Source: Capsulimonas corticalis
GTDB lineage: Bacteria > Armatimonadota > Armatimonadia > Armatimonadales > Capsulimonadaceae
Direction: 5' to 3'
Length of the DNA: 64,000 nt
NCBI RefSeq assembly: GCF_003574315.2
Contig: NZ_AP025739.1
Span: 3,100,001-3,164,000 of the forward strand
In this document: piece after piece, positions 50,887 to 60,505 of the stretch
Numbering within the stretch: the first letter of the stretch is position 1
Layout: each line of letters opens with the position of its first letter
Notes under the pieces: model-generated
Told to the model about the DNA's origin: nothing
Database searches by the model: none
What the model saw: only the letters and a program-made list of their open reading frames with translations
Translations under genes and position numbers: made by a program

Positions 50887-51696
50887 TTAGCGCAAGACCT
50901 TCTGTGTCTCATCGACTTCCAGGTCGTCGCCGTCAATTTCTTCGACATTCACATCCGTGCGGCGCACGGTGTCATGCACGGTCTCGACGCGATCCGTGGC
51001 AGTTTTACCGACAACGACTTCTTCGACCACGCGCGCTGATTTAGCGACAACAGGGACTTCCTTCGTCTCAGTGACTTCGAGGATATTTTCGGCAAACGCC
51101 GCGTCAGCATCGGTGATGGGGCGATCCACGGCGTGGCGGTCTACAGTCACGGTTTCTTCGTGCAGGCTGATCTGCTCATCCACGGGGCGCTCAGTGATAT
51201 GCTGATAAATGCGCACACCGCCACGCTGTACCTGTCGCTTACCGACCTGCAGTTCTTCCTCGATCACAGGAATGACGGTGTTATCGTCCGCCGCGTTGAG
51301 ACCAGTCGCAGTGAGGTTCGCTGAGGGCGCGTATTCGGCTCCCGTTTTTTGATAGAACTCGGCGATGTTTGTTTCGATGTCGAGCGCGCCGTTGGCGTTA
51401 AGGATATCGGCGGCGTTTTGGATCCTGTCGTCGGTGGTTGTTACCGTCACGAACGTTTGACCGTCGCGAAGTCCGTTGGAGTAATACGCCGCGTCGTGCT
51501 TTGGAGCAATCAAATGAAGTTTGCCCAGAACCTTGTCCCAGCCACTTTCCTGAGCGGTCGTCGTCGCGCCCGAAGCATTCGCGCGATACGTTTCGACAAC
51601 GATGTCGTTCGCTGAGAATCCCGCTTGCTCCAGTGCTTGAGCCGCCTGATTGGCCGCGTCAATGGTGTCGTACAATCCTAAAACTTCCGTAGACAT
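50887..51696 (-). CDS. DUF2382 protein with general-stress N-terminal domain
   Basis: 269 aa. N-terminal ~110 residues (EVLGLYDTIDAANQAAQALE, FSANDIVVETYRANASG) resemble the YsnF-associated general stress module, then DUF2382 repeats (VIPVIEEELQVGKRQVQRGG, ISLHEETVTVDRHAVDR, VVEEVVVGKTATDRVET). C-terminal two-thirds is closely similar to the previous gene, implying duplication. First of the three paralogues on this strand. Confidence 0.87.
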   Translation of the reverse strand: MSTEVLGLYDTIDAANQAAQALEQAGFSANDIVVETYRANASGATTTAQESGWDKVLGKLHLIAPKHDAAYYSNGLRDGQTFVTVTTTDDRIQNAADILNANGALDIETNIAEFYQKTGAEYAPSANLTATGLNAADDNTVIPVIEEELQVGKRQVQRGGVRIYQHITERPVDEQISLHEETVTVDRHAVDRPITDADAAFAENILEVTETKEVPVVAKSARVVEEVVVGKTATDRVETVHDTVRRTDVNVEEIDGDDLEVDETQKVLR

Positions 51697-51749
51697 TATC
51701 TTAACCCCTTCTATTTTTTTGCTGATTTTGGTTGTCCATAGGGTGGGTT

Positions 51750-51780
51750 TTTGTCAAAAACTACGATGGCTTTTGACAAA
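51750..51780. repeat. 10-bp inverted repeat upstream of DUF2382 genes
   Basis: TTTGTCAAAA (51750-51759) and TTTTGACAAA (51771-51780). Position between divergent genes suggests an operator or promoter element; on the minus strand it includes a TTGACA but no good -10 follows. Confidence 0.55.
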
Positions 51781-51992
51781 GTTTCTCTTGGCGAGAATCC
51801 CGCTCCCTACCAACATTCACGGTTTACCCCGCCCTAATGCAAGACAAACGCTTGCTATTGGGAAATTTCAGCTCGCTGAGAATACGAGCTAAAAAATTGG
51901 CGTTCAGAGGTGATCTGCGAATCCGTGCGATGGAAACCGATAATAAACCTGGCCCATGAATTTGAAGTGTTGAAGAAAACTTGGATTAGACA

Positions 51993-54428
51993 ATGAATGC
52001 TCCTTTGTCCGCTGACGAATATAAGAGATTGACTGTTCTACGTGAGGTGGGCATCTTTGATACGCCTGCCGAGGATGTCTTTGACGATATCACAAAACTC
52101 GCCGCTCAAATCTGCGGCGCTCCCATCGCCGCTGTCAGCCTCATCGACAAGGAGCGTCAGTGGTTCAAATCCATCATCGGTTTGAATGTTACGGAAACAC
52201 CCAGAGATCAGGCATTCTGCGCGCATACGATTCTCCAGTCTGATCCGCTTATCGTTCCAAACGCCTTGGCAGACGAACGATTTGCCGACAACCCCCTGGT
52301 TACCGCTGAGCCCAACATTCGGTTTTATGCGGGAGCGCCGCTGCTCACCTCCGATGGCGTCGCCCTCGGTTCATTGTGCGTCATTGATCGTGTTGCGCGT
52401 GAACTGAGTGATGAGCAAATAGCCGTCCTCCAAATGCTGGCCAGACAAGTTGCAGGGCGAATCGAGTTGCAGCGGCGGGTCATGATTCAGGACAAATTGA
52501 TCCAGGAGCGCTCCCTGGCGCAATCGGTTTTGCTGCAGCGTGAAGAGGAACTCACAGCTATTATCGAACATGCTGTGGAGGGCATCTTTCTCTTTGACCC
52601 ATCCACGCGGCGTGTGATCAAATCCAATGCCGCGTTCAGGGTGATGCTCGGCTACACCGAGGAACAGATGAGACAGCTAACGCTATACGACATCGTTGGT
52701 CATGTCAGGTCCAGCATCGACCGCATCGTGGAGGCATTGTGGCAAGGCAAGGAGGTGGCGCTCAGCGAGCGACAATATCTGCATAAGGATGGCTCAGTGA
52801 TTGTCGTGGAAGTCAGCGGACGGGTTATCACCTACGAGGACGAGCTTGCAGTCTGCGTAGTCGTGCATAATCTGACGCCGCAGCGAGTCTCGGAGGACGC
52901 CCGTAGAGCAGCAGAAGCGAGCTACCAGAGCTTGTTTGAGAACGCGGCGGAGGGAATTTTTCAAACGACGCCGCAAGGACGTTATCTCAGGGCCAATTCT
53001 GCTTTGGCTCAGATTTATGGGTATGCATCTCCGCAGCAGATGATTGGTGAGATTTCCGATGTTTCGACCCAGCTTTACGTTGCGGAAGACCGTCGAGCGG
53101 AATTCACACGTCTGATGACCGCCAATGGTGGAGTGAAGCACTTCGATTCTCAGATCAGACGCAGAGATGGCAGTGTGATATGGATTTCGGAAAGTGCTCG
53201 TCCCGTGTTTAACGATCAAGGCACGCTGATCTGTTACGAAGGGTTCGTGCAGGATATTACAGATCGCAAAGCCTGGGAAATGCAGCGTGAGCATGATTTG
53301 ATCGAAGCTCAATTCCGAGCAGATCACGATTCCCTCACGGAGTTATGGAACCATCGCGCCTTCCATCGGCAAGCGGAGCAGCGCATTGACGAAACTGCGC
53401 GCGGCGGCGGATCGCTGGCCTTGATCATGATCGACATCGACAACTTCGAGTTCTTTAACACTCTTTACGGTCATGTCACGGGCGACGAGGTTTTGCGCAT
53501 GGTTGCTAACCGTTTACAAACGATTTGCGGTTTCCGCGATGTCGCGGCCCGCTTTGGCGGCGATGAGTTTGCTCTGTTGCTGGCTGATATCGGCTTCCAT
53601 TCTAGGGGTGACTTGGAAAGAGAATTGATGGAAAAGCTGCAAGACCTGACTTTTTGTCTCCAGGGCCTCAGTATGCCCATTCCAATCACATGCTCCATAG
53701 GGATAGTGGTTTGTCCTGCTGACGGGGGCGAACGCCTGGAACTTCTACATCTTGCGGAAGAGCGGCTTCGGCGAGCGAAAACGGGCGGCGCGGACGACAC
53801 GGATGCTGATCAGATGCGTGAATATCTCCACCAAGCCATCGACGGCTTTTCGATGCTGGACGCCCTGGTCAACGCCGTGGACAACAAAGACCGCTACACT
53901 CGCCACCATTCCGAAGATGTGATGGACCATTGTCTGGTAATCGCTCGCGAACTTGGAATGGACGAGAAATTTCAGCATACTCTCGCCGTCGCAGCCTTGC
54001 TTCACGATGTCGGCAAGATTGGGGTGCCTGACGCCATCCTGCGCAAACCTGGAAATCTTACGGACGTGGAATACGCCGCCATCAAACAGCATCCGCAAAT
54101 GGGCGCGGCCATCGTGTTCGCTGTTCCAGGGCTGGAGGCGACATTGGACGCCATTCGGCATCACCACGAATGCTACAATGGGAGTGGATATCCTATGGGC
54201 CTTCGTGGAGAAGAAATCCCATTGATTGCACGCATCATGGCGGTAGCGGATGCTTATTCCGCCATGACGATGGATCGTCCATATCGTAAAGGAATGGCAA
54301 TTGAGCGCGCCATTTCCATCCTCTCCGCAGGGACAGGAGAACAATGGGATGGGATGTGTGTGGACGCCTTCTTACGAGCGAAACAGCGTCTAGCCACGGA
54401 AGAGAATTGCTTTCGTTTAGCAGCTTGA
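51993..54428 (+). CDS. GAF-PAS-PAS-GGDEF-HD-GYP cyclic-di-GMP enzyme
   Basis: 811 aa. GAF (residues ~25-160, FDDITKLAAQICGAPIAAVS), PAS (~185-300), PAS (~310-430), GGDEF (~440-600, intact ARFGGDEFALLL with IMIDIDNFEFFN), HD-GYP (~625-800: LLHDVGKIGVPDAILRKPG and HHHECYNGSGYPMGLRGEE). Having both an intact cyclase signature and an intact phosphodiesterase metal site, it could make and degrade c-di-GMP. No membrane helices, so cytoplasmic. Divergent from the DUF2382 genes. Confidence 0.93.
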   Translation: MNAPLSADEYKRLTVLREVGIFDTPAEDVFDDITKLAAQICGAPIAAVSLIDKERQWFKSIIGLNVTETPRDQAFCAHTILQSDPLIVPNALADERFADNPLVTAEPNIRFYAGAPLLTSDGVALGSLCVIDRVARELSDEQIAVLQMLARQVAGRIELQRRVMIQDKLIQERSLAQSVLLQREEELTAIIEHAVEGIFLFDPSTRRVIKSNAAFRVMLGYTEEQMRQLTLYDIVGHVRSSIDRIVEALWQGKEVALSERQYLHKDGSVIVVEVSGRVITYEDELAVCVVVHNLTPQRVSEDARRAAEASYQSLFENAAEGIFQTTPQGRYLRANSALAQIYGYASPQQMIGEISDVSTQLYVAEDRRAEFTRLMTANGGVKHFDSQIRRRDGSVIWISESARPVFNDQGTLICYEGFVQDITDRKAWEMQREHDLIEAQFRADHDSLTELWNHRAFHRQAEQRIDETARGGGSLALIMIDIDNFEFFNTLYGHVTGDEVLRMVANRLQTICGFRDVAARFGGDEFALLLADIGFHSRGDLERELMEKLQDLTFCLQGLSMPIPITCSIGIVVCPADGGERLELLHLAEERLRRAKTGGADDTDADQMREYLHQAIDGFSMLDALVNAVDNKDRYTRHHSEDVMDHCLVIARELGMDEKFQHTLAVAALLHDVGKIGVPDAILRKPGNLTDVEYAAIKQHPQMGAAIVFAVPGLEATLDAIRHHHECYNGSGYPMGLRGEEIPLIARIMAVADAYSAMTMDRPYRKGMAIERAISILSAGTGEQWDGMCVDAFLRAKQRLATEENCFRLAA

Positions 54429-54540
54429 TGTCGTGTCGCGCCAGACTGTAACCGCATTGGCGTTGGAGTTCCACAGTATCTCGCGATCTTAGCCCTACTG
54501 CGACAGAACCAAGAGTAATAACCCAAGTTACGCGCGATAC

Positions 54541-55414
54541 TTATCCATCTACGACCACACGGTTACGTCCCGCCGCTTTTGCCTGGTAAAGCGCCCTGTC
54601 CGCGCGTGCGATAATGTCCGCGCCGCAGATATCCGTATGTTTTAATGCGGCAACGCCAAATGAAGCCGTAACAGGATGCAAAGGCCAGTAATGGCGTTCG
54701 ATGGAAGCGCGTAAGCGTTCCGCAAGAGCGGATGCGCCTTCGATGTCTGTCTCGGGCAGGATGGTGACAAACTCTTCGCCGCCATATCTTGCGGTCAGGT
54801 CGGTGTCGCGGGCGACTTCTCGAAGAATAAGCGCCACGGTTTTCAGCACAACATCGCCAGCGGGATGCCCATGGGTATCGTTGAAATGTTTGAAGTGATC
54901 AACATCCATGAGCACCAGGGACAACGACTGCCCGTGCCGCAATGCGCGTTGAACCTCTTCGGATAGACATTCCTGGAAGGCCTGATGATTCTTTAGACCC
55001 GTGAGCCCATCCGTGGTCGCCAGCGCCTCCAGCTCCGCATTGGCCTTTTCCAGCTCATTTCTCTGAAACTCCAGCACCACCATATATTCCTGAAGGCGCT
55101 GCTCGGACTCCCTGCGCGCGGTGATGTTGTTGACTGTGGCCTGAGTGCCAACGATCTCCCCACAAGCGTTGCGATATGGGATCGCACGTATCTCGACCCA
55201 AACCGCGCTGCCATTCTTGTGAACGCATTTAATTTCGTAAGTTGCGGAATTACCCTCGGCGCGGTCATTATTACGGGATTCCATGGCTGCTCTGTCTTTG
55301 GGCGCAAGGAGCAAGTCCATGGCCCGTTGTCCGATCAGTTCCTCGGGACTATATCCCGTAATTTGCCTCATATATGGGTTGGCGTATGCAACGATATCGT
55401 TGAGGTTCGTAAGG
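54541..55414 (-). pseudogene. PAS-GGDEF diguanylate cyclase, 3' part cut by IS
   Basis: The open frame runs from the IS boundary, reading LTNLNDIVAYANPYMRQITG and on; an ATG at 55371 would give 276 aa. Contains most of a PAS domain and a complete GGDEF domain (LVLMDVDHFKHFNDTHGHPA, RYGGEEFVTILPE, with inhibitory-site-like spacing). The GGEEF signature is intact. The N-terminal PAS portion lies across the IS at 56696-57145. The fragment might still be expressed from 55371 but has lost upstream sensory sequence. Confidence 0.85.
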
Positions 55415-55449
55415 TGGTCCTATTTGTCAAGACAGTCAAACGGCCTCTT

Positions 55450-56366
55450 TTAAGGTGGACTGTCTCCTTTCTGTAGTGGTTGTTTTCTGAGCAGTTGGTG
55501 CGGCTTGGCATGCACAACAGCGGGCGTCAGATTGCCCAGCGACTGATGTGGCCGAACCTCGTTGTAAAACTTCAAATAGGACGAAAGACCTTGGCGAGCC
55601 TCACGCGGTGTTTCATAATGGGCCAGATAAACTTCTTCTTGTTTGACGCTGCGCCACAGACGCTCCGTGAAAATGTTGTCCAAATAGCGTCCGCGTCCGT
55701 CCATGGAGACGCGCGCTCCCGCCGTCAAAAATTGGCTCGTGAACTTCTCGCTCGTAAAATGGCTGCCCTGATCCGAATTGACGATCTCAGGCACAGCGCT
55801 CTTTAATGACGCGGCGGCGCAGCTCAGCACGAATGGTATTTCCAGCGTGTCGGAGAGCTCCCAGGCAACGACCAGCCTGGAGAACCAATCGAGGAACGCC
55901 ACCAGATAAAGGAAGCCGCCGCGCAGCCGAATATAGGTGATGTCTACGCCCCAGACGTGATTGGGTCGATCAATGCAAAGACCGCTCAGTAGGTACGGAT
56001 AAATCTTGTGGTCTGGACCACTGGGCTTGGACAGATTCGGAGCGGAATACAGAGTAAACAGGCCCATTTCCGCACGATACCGACGGATCGTATGTCGCCC
56101 GACGTTGATGCCTTCCTGCGCCAAAAGCGTCACCAGTTTGCGTGTTCCAAGACACGGCCGCTGGGTGTACCATTCGTCCAGTCGATGCTTGATTGCGATC
56201 TCCGCCTCCCGAGTGAGACGCGGTTCGTAGTACAAGCTGCTGCGCGCCACGGACAGCAGATCGGCCTGCCAGAGATCGGCCTGCCAGAGCAGCGGCATAG
56301 CATGGCGCTCTTCGCGTTCGACCAGGGCCAGGCGCTCGTTAAGCGTCAGGTTCGAGGCCAGATTTT
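55450..56366 (-). CDS. IS3-family transposase OrfB (DDE integrase core)
   Basis: The open frame begins at the A9 run (56363-56371) and an internal ATG lies at 56298. Domains: HTH_21-like (RSSLYYEPRLTREAEIAIKH, RKLVTLLAQEGINVGRHTIR), rve integrase core with D (WGVDITYIRL), D (NSDQGSHFTS) and E (ERLWRSVKQEEVY). All three DDE residues are present. Made by -1 frameshifting from orfA in this family. A 15-bp tandem duplication near its N-terminus gives LWQADLWQADL, so activity may be altered. Confidence 0.9.
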
Positions 56367-56641
56367 TTTTTCAGCCAGTTCACCTGCGTCGTGAGGCGAC
56401 CGATCTCCTGGTAAAGCTGTTCGACTTTTTGCTCCTGGGCTTCTTGAGCTTTGGCCTGCGAGTTCTTTCGCTCAAAGACGAGAGCCAAATCCGCGATGGC
56501 TTCCTGCTTCCACTTGGTCAGCAAGTTCGGATGAATCTGATGCTCGGAAGCAAGCTGGGCAACAGTCTTTGTCTCTTTGAGCGCCTCCAAAACGACCTGG
56601 GCTTTGAAGGCGGCGGAATACTGTTTTCGGGTGTTGGGCAT
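56339..56641 (-). CDS. IS3-family transposase OrfA
   Basis: 100 aa. HTH_Tnp_1 domain: MPNTRKQYSAAFKAQVVLEAL (split: residues 1-21), TVAQLASEHQIHPNLLTKWK, then a leucine-zipper-like coiled coil (KVEQLYQEIGRLTTQVNWLK). Ends in the A9 slippery run used to enter orfB. DNA-binding part of the OrfAB transposase. Confidence 0.93.
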   Translation of the reverse strand: MPNTRKQYSAAFKAQVVLEALKETKTVAQLASEHQIHPNLLTKWKQEAIADLALVFERKNSQAKAQEAQEQKVEQLYQEIGRLTTQVNWLKKKSGLEPDA

Positions 56642-56695
56642 GGTGGTGAATCCACCTTAATTGTGCCCCATTTACTGTCCGAATTTATGGGACCA

Positions 56696-57145
56696 TTATA
56701 CTGCCTCATTATACGCCGTCGCGTCTTCGATAGAGAGTAAAATCATAGTGCTGTCGTGCCGCTTGATCTGTCGCGCATAGAAAACAATCGTCTTCAGGTC
56801 AATCCCTAAGAATTTGCTGGAAACTTTTACAATGGCGTAGTGATGCCCCTGAACTATTACATCATATAAGAGCGTGTGTAGCTCTGGAATATTCCATTGG
56901 CCTTGATGAACATCATATAAGGATTCCGTGACAATTGATACTTCCGTTGAACCACACTTCGAACTATATGCTTGGTTGAACGAGCAAATCTTTGCATTCT
57001 CATCCAGCACAAGAAGTGGATGGAGAATGTTATCCAGAGTATCTTTTGGAAACGCATGCCCAATATAGTCGTTTGCCTGGCTGAGCACTGAATTTGGTCG
57101 CGCTAGAAGCGTATTTCCCCGAATGTCCATGCTGGTGATCTCCAT
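56696..57145 (-). pseudogene. PAS protein 5' part, cut by IS
   Basis: Frame opens at ATG 57145; ATG 57130 with GGAG 9 nt upstream is more likely. Reads DNILHPLLVLDENAKICSFN, HQGQWNIPELHTLLYDVIVQ and TMILLSIEDATAYNEAV, a PAS domain like that in the gene at 57350. The stop codon is created at the IS junction. With 54541-55414 it forms one former PAS-PAS-GGDEF gene. Confidence 0.85.
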
Positions 57146-57349
57146 ATATCGGTTCGTAATGCTTCAATGCAGCGAACCGATTTGATCGGTGCATCGACTT
57201 GTCAGTAAACAAGATACCCCGAATTTTAGCTTTTGAAAAATTGTATGACAAGATATGCCGTATGATAATGCTTGCTTGGTGGCGTGATTTATAATGTTGA
57301 TTGATGGGTACAGCTATTATCACCTTGTCATATAGTTTCTGAGGTTTCC

Positions 57350-58906
57350 ATGCCGCGCGCCAGTTTGCTTCTTCAAGAAGCAATGACTTACATTCTCAAT
57401 ATCGGCGACAGCATTAGAGACCCCTTGCTAGTTTTGGATACCAAACTTCGAGTAGTGTCCGCGAATCGAGCTTTTTATAAAACTTTTCGATCAACAGCGA
57501 ATGAAACTGAGAACCAGCAACTCTCTGATTTGGGAAACGGTCAGTGGAATATTCCTGAACTTATCGCTCTCCTCACAAAAATTCTCCCCAACAAGAAGCC
57601 CCTCGACGACTTCGAGATATCCCACAACTTTCCAAAGATCGGGCGTCGTGATATGCTCGTTAATGCACGGAAACTGTTTGGCGCAGGAAATCGTAATGCT
57701 CTGATCATTCTGGTCATAGAAGATATCACTGAACGGAAGCAAGCGCAGCAAGCAGTCGCTGTCTCAGAAACGCGTTATCGACGACTTTTTGAAGCGGCTC
57801 GCGATGGAATTTTGCTTCTCGACAGTGAGCATGGAAAGATCACGGAAGCCAATCCATTCATGACCGAGCTTCTTGGTTATTCTCATGAGGAACTCATAGG
57901 CAAGGAATTATGGGAGATCGGTCTGCTCAAAGATGAAGAGGCCAGTCGCGATGCTTTTCGCCAATTGAAGGAACAAGGCTATATCCGATACGAAGACTTG
58001 CCGCTCGCAAGTGAGGGAGACAAGAAACGCGAAGTCGAATTCGTCAGCAATATTTACCAGGAAGGCAATACTCAGGTCATTCAATGCAATATCCGTGATG
58101 TGACGGAGCGTAAACTGTTGGAGGCCAAAGTTGCTGTAGAACACAAGCGGGACAAGAAAATCGCGACCGTCCTACAGCGTACAATGCTGTTTCAGCCGAA
58201 TGAGGATGCCTTTTCTGGATTGTCAGTTCAGACCGTATATTCTACTGCTTCGAACGAAGCGCTCGTTGGCGGCGACTTTTGGGACACATTTGCTTTTGAC
58301 CATGGGCATGTTGCCTTGGTCTGTGGCGATGTGATGGGACACGGCCTTTCATCCGCCGTGTTTACCACGGAACTCAAGCATACCCTACGAGCATACATAC
58401 GTGAGCATGTGCAGCCATCACGCATTCTGCAGCAGATGAACGATTATCTTTCTGAGAGCAACCGTCTTTTTTTAAAAGGAATCAACACGGAGGGTGGTGA
58501 TATGCCCGTGTGTCTGTCGCTTGCGATTATTGACCGACAAACGGGTATGGGAACTGTTTCAGTGGCGGCAATGGAAGGACCGTTGTTGATCCGCACAAAT
58601 GGCGTCACGGAAGTTTTGAAAGCGTCAGGGATGCCGCTTGGTATTAATATGGAGCCGAAGAGCCGATATCACCAGGTTGACTTCCAGCTTGCGGTTGGGG
58701 ATACGCTCGTGATGGCCACGGATGGCGTCACGGAAGCGCGGCATGGCAAGGAGTTTCTTGGAGACGATGGACTGGCGAAGCTGGCGGTGAAGCACCGCCA
58801 CGGAACGCTGAAAGACATGGGCGAGGCAATCTTGACTGGCGCCGTAGATTTTGCTCACGGTGATTTACGCGATGATGCCTGCCTGGTGCTGGTTCGCAAG
58901 AAGTAA
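57350..58906 (+). CDS. PAS-PAS-SpoIIE (PP2C-type) phosphatase
   Basis: 518 aa; GAGG 5 nt before the ATG. PAS 1 (residues ~15-125, GQWNIPELIALLTKIL, LVIEDITERKQA), PAS 2 (~135-255, LFEAARDGILLLDSEHGKI), short coiled coil, then SpoIIE phosphatase (~275-518): ALVGGDFWDTFAFD, VCGDVMGHGLSSAVFTTELK, MATDGVTEARH and DDACLVLV carry the metal-binding Asp residues. Likely dephosphorylates a STAS antagonist on sensing a signal through PAS. Its PAS 1 is similar to the interrupted gene at 56696. Faces the V-U-W set at 58985-63340. Confidence 0.92.
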   Translation: MPRASLLLQEAMTYILNIGDSIRDPLLVLDTKLRVVSANRAFYKTFRSTANETENQQLSDLGNGQWNIPELIALLTKILPNKKPLDDFEISHNFPKIGRRDMLVNARKLFGAGNRNALIILVIEDITERKQAQQAVAVSETRYRRLFEAARDGILLLDSEHGKITEANPFMTELLGYSHEELIGKELWEIGLLKDEEASRDAFRQLKEQGYIRYEDLPLASEGDKKREVEFVSNIYQEGNTQVIQCNIRDVTERKLLEAKVAVEHKRDKKIATVLQRTMLFQPNEDAFSGLSVQTVYSTASNEALVGGDFWDTFAFDHGHVALVCGDVMGHGLSSAVFTTELKHTLRAYIREHVQPSRILQQMNDYLSESNRLFLKGINTEGGDMPVCLSLAIIDRQTGMGTVSVAAMEGPLLIRTNGVTEVLKASGMPLGINMEPKSRYHQVDFQLAVGDTLVMATDGVTEARHGKEFLGDDGLAKLAVKHRHGTLKDMGEAILTGAVDFAHGDLRDDACLVLVRKK

Positions 58907-58984
58907 TGGCTCTTGTGTATCTCCAACGTGTGCTAACAACAATTTCGCATTGAATTTTCATGTTCGATATGATGAGATTGCTTG

Positions 58985-60415
58985 CTACAACCATGCAGGT
59001 ATTGGAGCCTCGCGCTCCTGTTCCAAAACAACAGTAGTTCCGTTTGAACCTGTCAGGAGATAAACGCGGTCACTGGTCTCCAACATCATCTTAATCCCGT
59101 GACCAAGCGTACCCTGAGTGCTGTATCCACGGGCGAGCGCTGCTCTGGGCAAATCCATCGTCGCAATGCCCTTTCCGTGATCTTCGATCCAAATTTGCAC
59201 CATGCCCTTCTCAGTCAACTGCACCCAAGCGTCCCCACCACCTGCATGAACGATAGCGTTCATTCCCGCTTCGCTCGCTGCTGTGATTAAATCGTTTTGA
59301 CGCTCGTCGGAGTGACCTGCGTGCAGAGCCGCCTGCCGCGCAAGATGGCGCAGACCACGCAACCCTTCCGTGGGCGTCAACGACATACTAGTATCGACTC
59401 TCTGGCCCACGGGAGTTGGCAGCTCAGTACGGTCGAACACGAGATTGAGCTTGCCCCCCGTCACGCTCGCAAGAACATCACGAAGGATTGCCCGTTCCCG
59501 CTGGCGTGCATGCGCGGCCTCGACCGCTCCGCGTGTTTGAGAAGCTGTGGTTTCCACAAGAGCAACTTCCTGCTCCGTCCAAATGCGCGCCTCAGTCGCC
59601 ATCGCCACCACAAGGGCTGTCGTTTGGCCATCCTGCTGGATTGGCGCACGTATGACCGCGCGGACGCCGAGTTTCTTGGAGACATCACTGTCTGCGAGGA
59701 GGAATGCATCTTCGATGACGTTTGTCTGGCCTAAGAAATATGCTGGATTTCGGTTGGGGCTGAAATCGGAAATACGATGCGTCCCTGCGACAGAGGATAC
59801 GCCGTTGCGTCGCCATTCGGGGCCAACGAAGCTATCGCCGCGTTGTAAGTCATAAGTAACATAGTAACAACGATCCGCGTTCAGCGCTTCTCCCAATGCT
59901 GCCGTCGTGGTTTCTATAATCTCCTGCGGATCGGCAGAGCTTCGCACCGCTCGTCCGATCTCACTGGTCAGCAGCAGACGATTATACGCGGACGTGATCT
60001 GGGCCTGCGCATCGTGAAGGTTACTGTCGTCGCTCACGAACAGCATAAACCCTAACACAGCTCCCGTGGCGTCTTTTTCAGGGACGAGTGTGGTTCGAAC
60101 GAAGCGGCGTCCCGCATTGGCGTATTGCACCATCATATCGTAGGTCACGATATTCCCTGCAAGCGCAGCTTCCAAATGATGTTGGATCGTGAGATAGGCT
60201 GCTTCACCGATAACTTCTTTGACTTCTTTACCACGAAGATCAGGCGCGTGAAGGCCAAACCACTTATTGTATGTGTCGTTGTTGAATTGGTAGCGGCCAT
60301 CCGCGCCAACAAATGCAACCAGCAACGGCGTATTGTTTGCGATGAGGAGTAAGCGTTCCCTGGAGATGTCGCCATCATCGGCGTGACTGCGTTCTGATTC
60401 GTCGATCCCGTCCAT
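58985..60415 (-). CDS. PAS-GAF-RsbW-type serine kinase (anti-sigma-like)
   Basis: 476 aa; AAGG 7 nt before the ATG. PAS (residues ~20-140), GAF (~150-310, EIIETTTAALGEALNADRCY), linker, HATPase_c_2 (~370-470): NDLITAASEAGMNAIVHAGG (N-box), VQIWIEDHGKGIATMD (G1), GTLGHGIKMML (G2). Such proteins phosphorylate STAS antagonists and may bind a sigma factor or regulator. Third gene of a STAS, SpoIIE, RsbW-like order. The cognate sigma factor is not in this window beyond the one at 19 kb. Confidence 0.9.
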   Translation of the reverse strand: MDGIDESERSHADDGDISRERLLLIANNTPLLVAFVGADGRYQFNNDTYNKWFGLHAPDLRGKEVKEVIGEAAYLTIQHHLEAALAGNIVTYDMMVQYANAGRRFVRTTLVPEKDATGAVLGFMLFVSDDSNLHDAQAQITSAYNRLLLTSEIGRAVRSSADPQEIIETTTAALGEALNADRCYYVTYDLQRGDSFVGPEWRRNGVSSVAGTHRISDFSPNRNPAYFLGQTNVIEDAFLLADSDVSKKLGVRAVIRAPIQQDGQTTALVVAMATEARIWTEQEVALVETTASQTRGAVEAAHARQRERAILRDVLASVTGGKLNLVFDRTELPTPVGQRVDTSMSLTPTEGLRGLRHLARQAALHAGHSDERQNDLITAASEAGMNAIVHAGGGDAWVQLTEKGMVQIWIEDHGKGIATMDLPRAALARGYSTQGTLGHGIKMMLETSDRVYLLTGSNGTTVVLEQEREAPIPAWL

Positions 60416-60505
60416 CTTGCTACCTTGCTAAAAATGCGGATTCATAAGTATGCATGCCATGATAATGAGCGCTTGTAGGGGTGAAGGTTCTGAAAGAACA
60501 GATGA

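Larger units (their letters stand above)
55415..56695 (-). mobile_element. IS3-family insertion sequence, 1281 bp
   Basis: Ends share TGGTCC(T/C)AT...GACAGT with the complementary strand at the other end (left 55415, right 56695). Encodes orfA and orfB on the minus strand with an A9 frameshift run. No direct target duplication flanks the ends (left AGG, right TTA). Interrupts a PAS-PAS-GGDEF gene. Confidence 0.9.

Noticed and set aside
56878-56905. Another TGGAATATTCCA palindrome like the sigma-locus motif
   Set aside because: It encodes the conserved PAS residues GQWNIPEL, also seen at 57540 without the full palindrome; best explained by coding.
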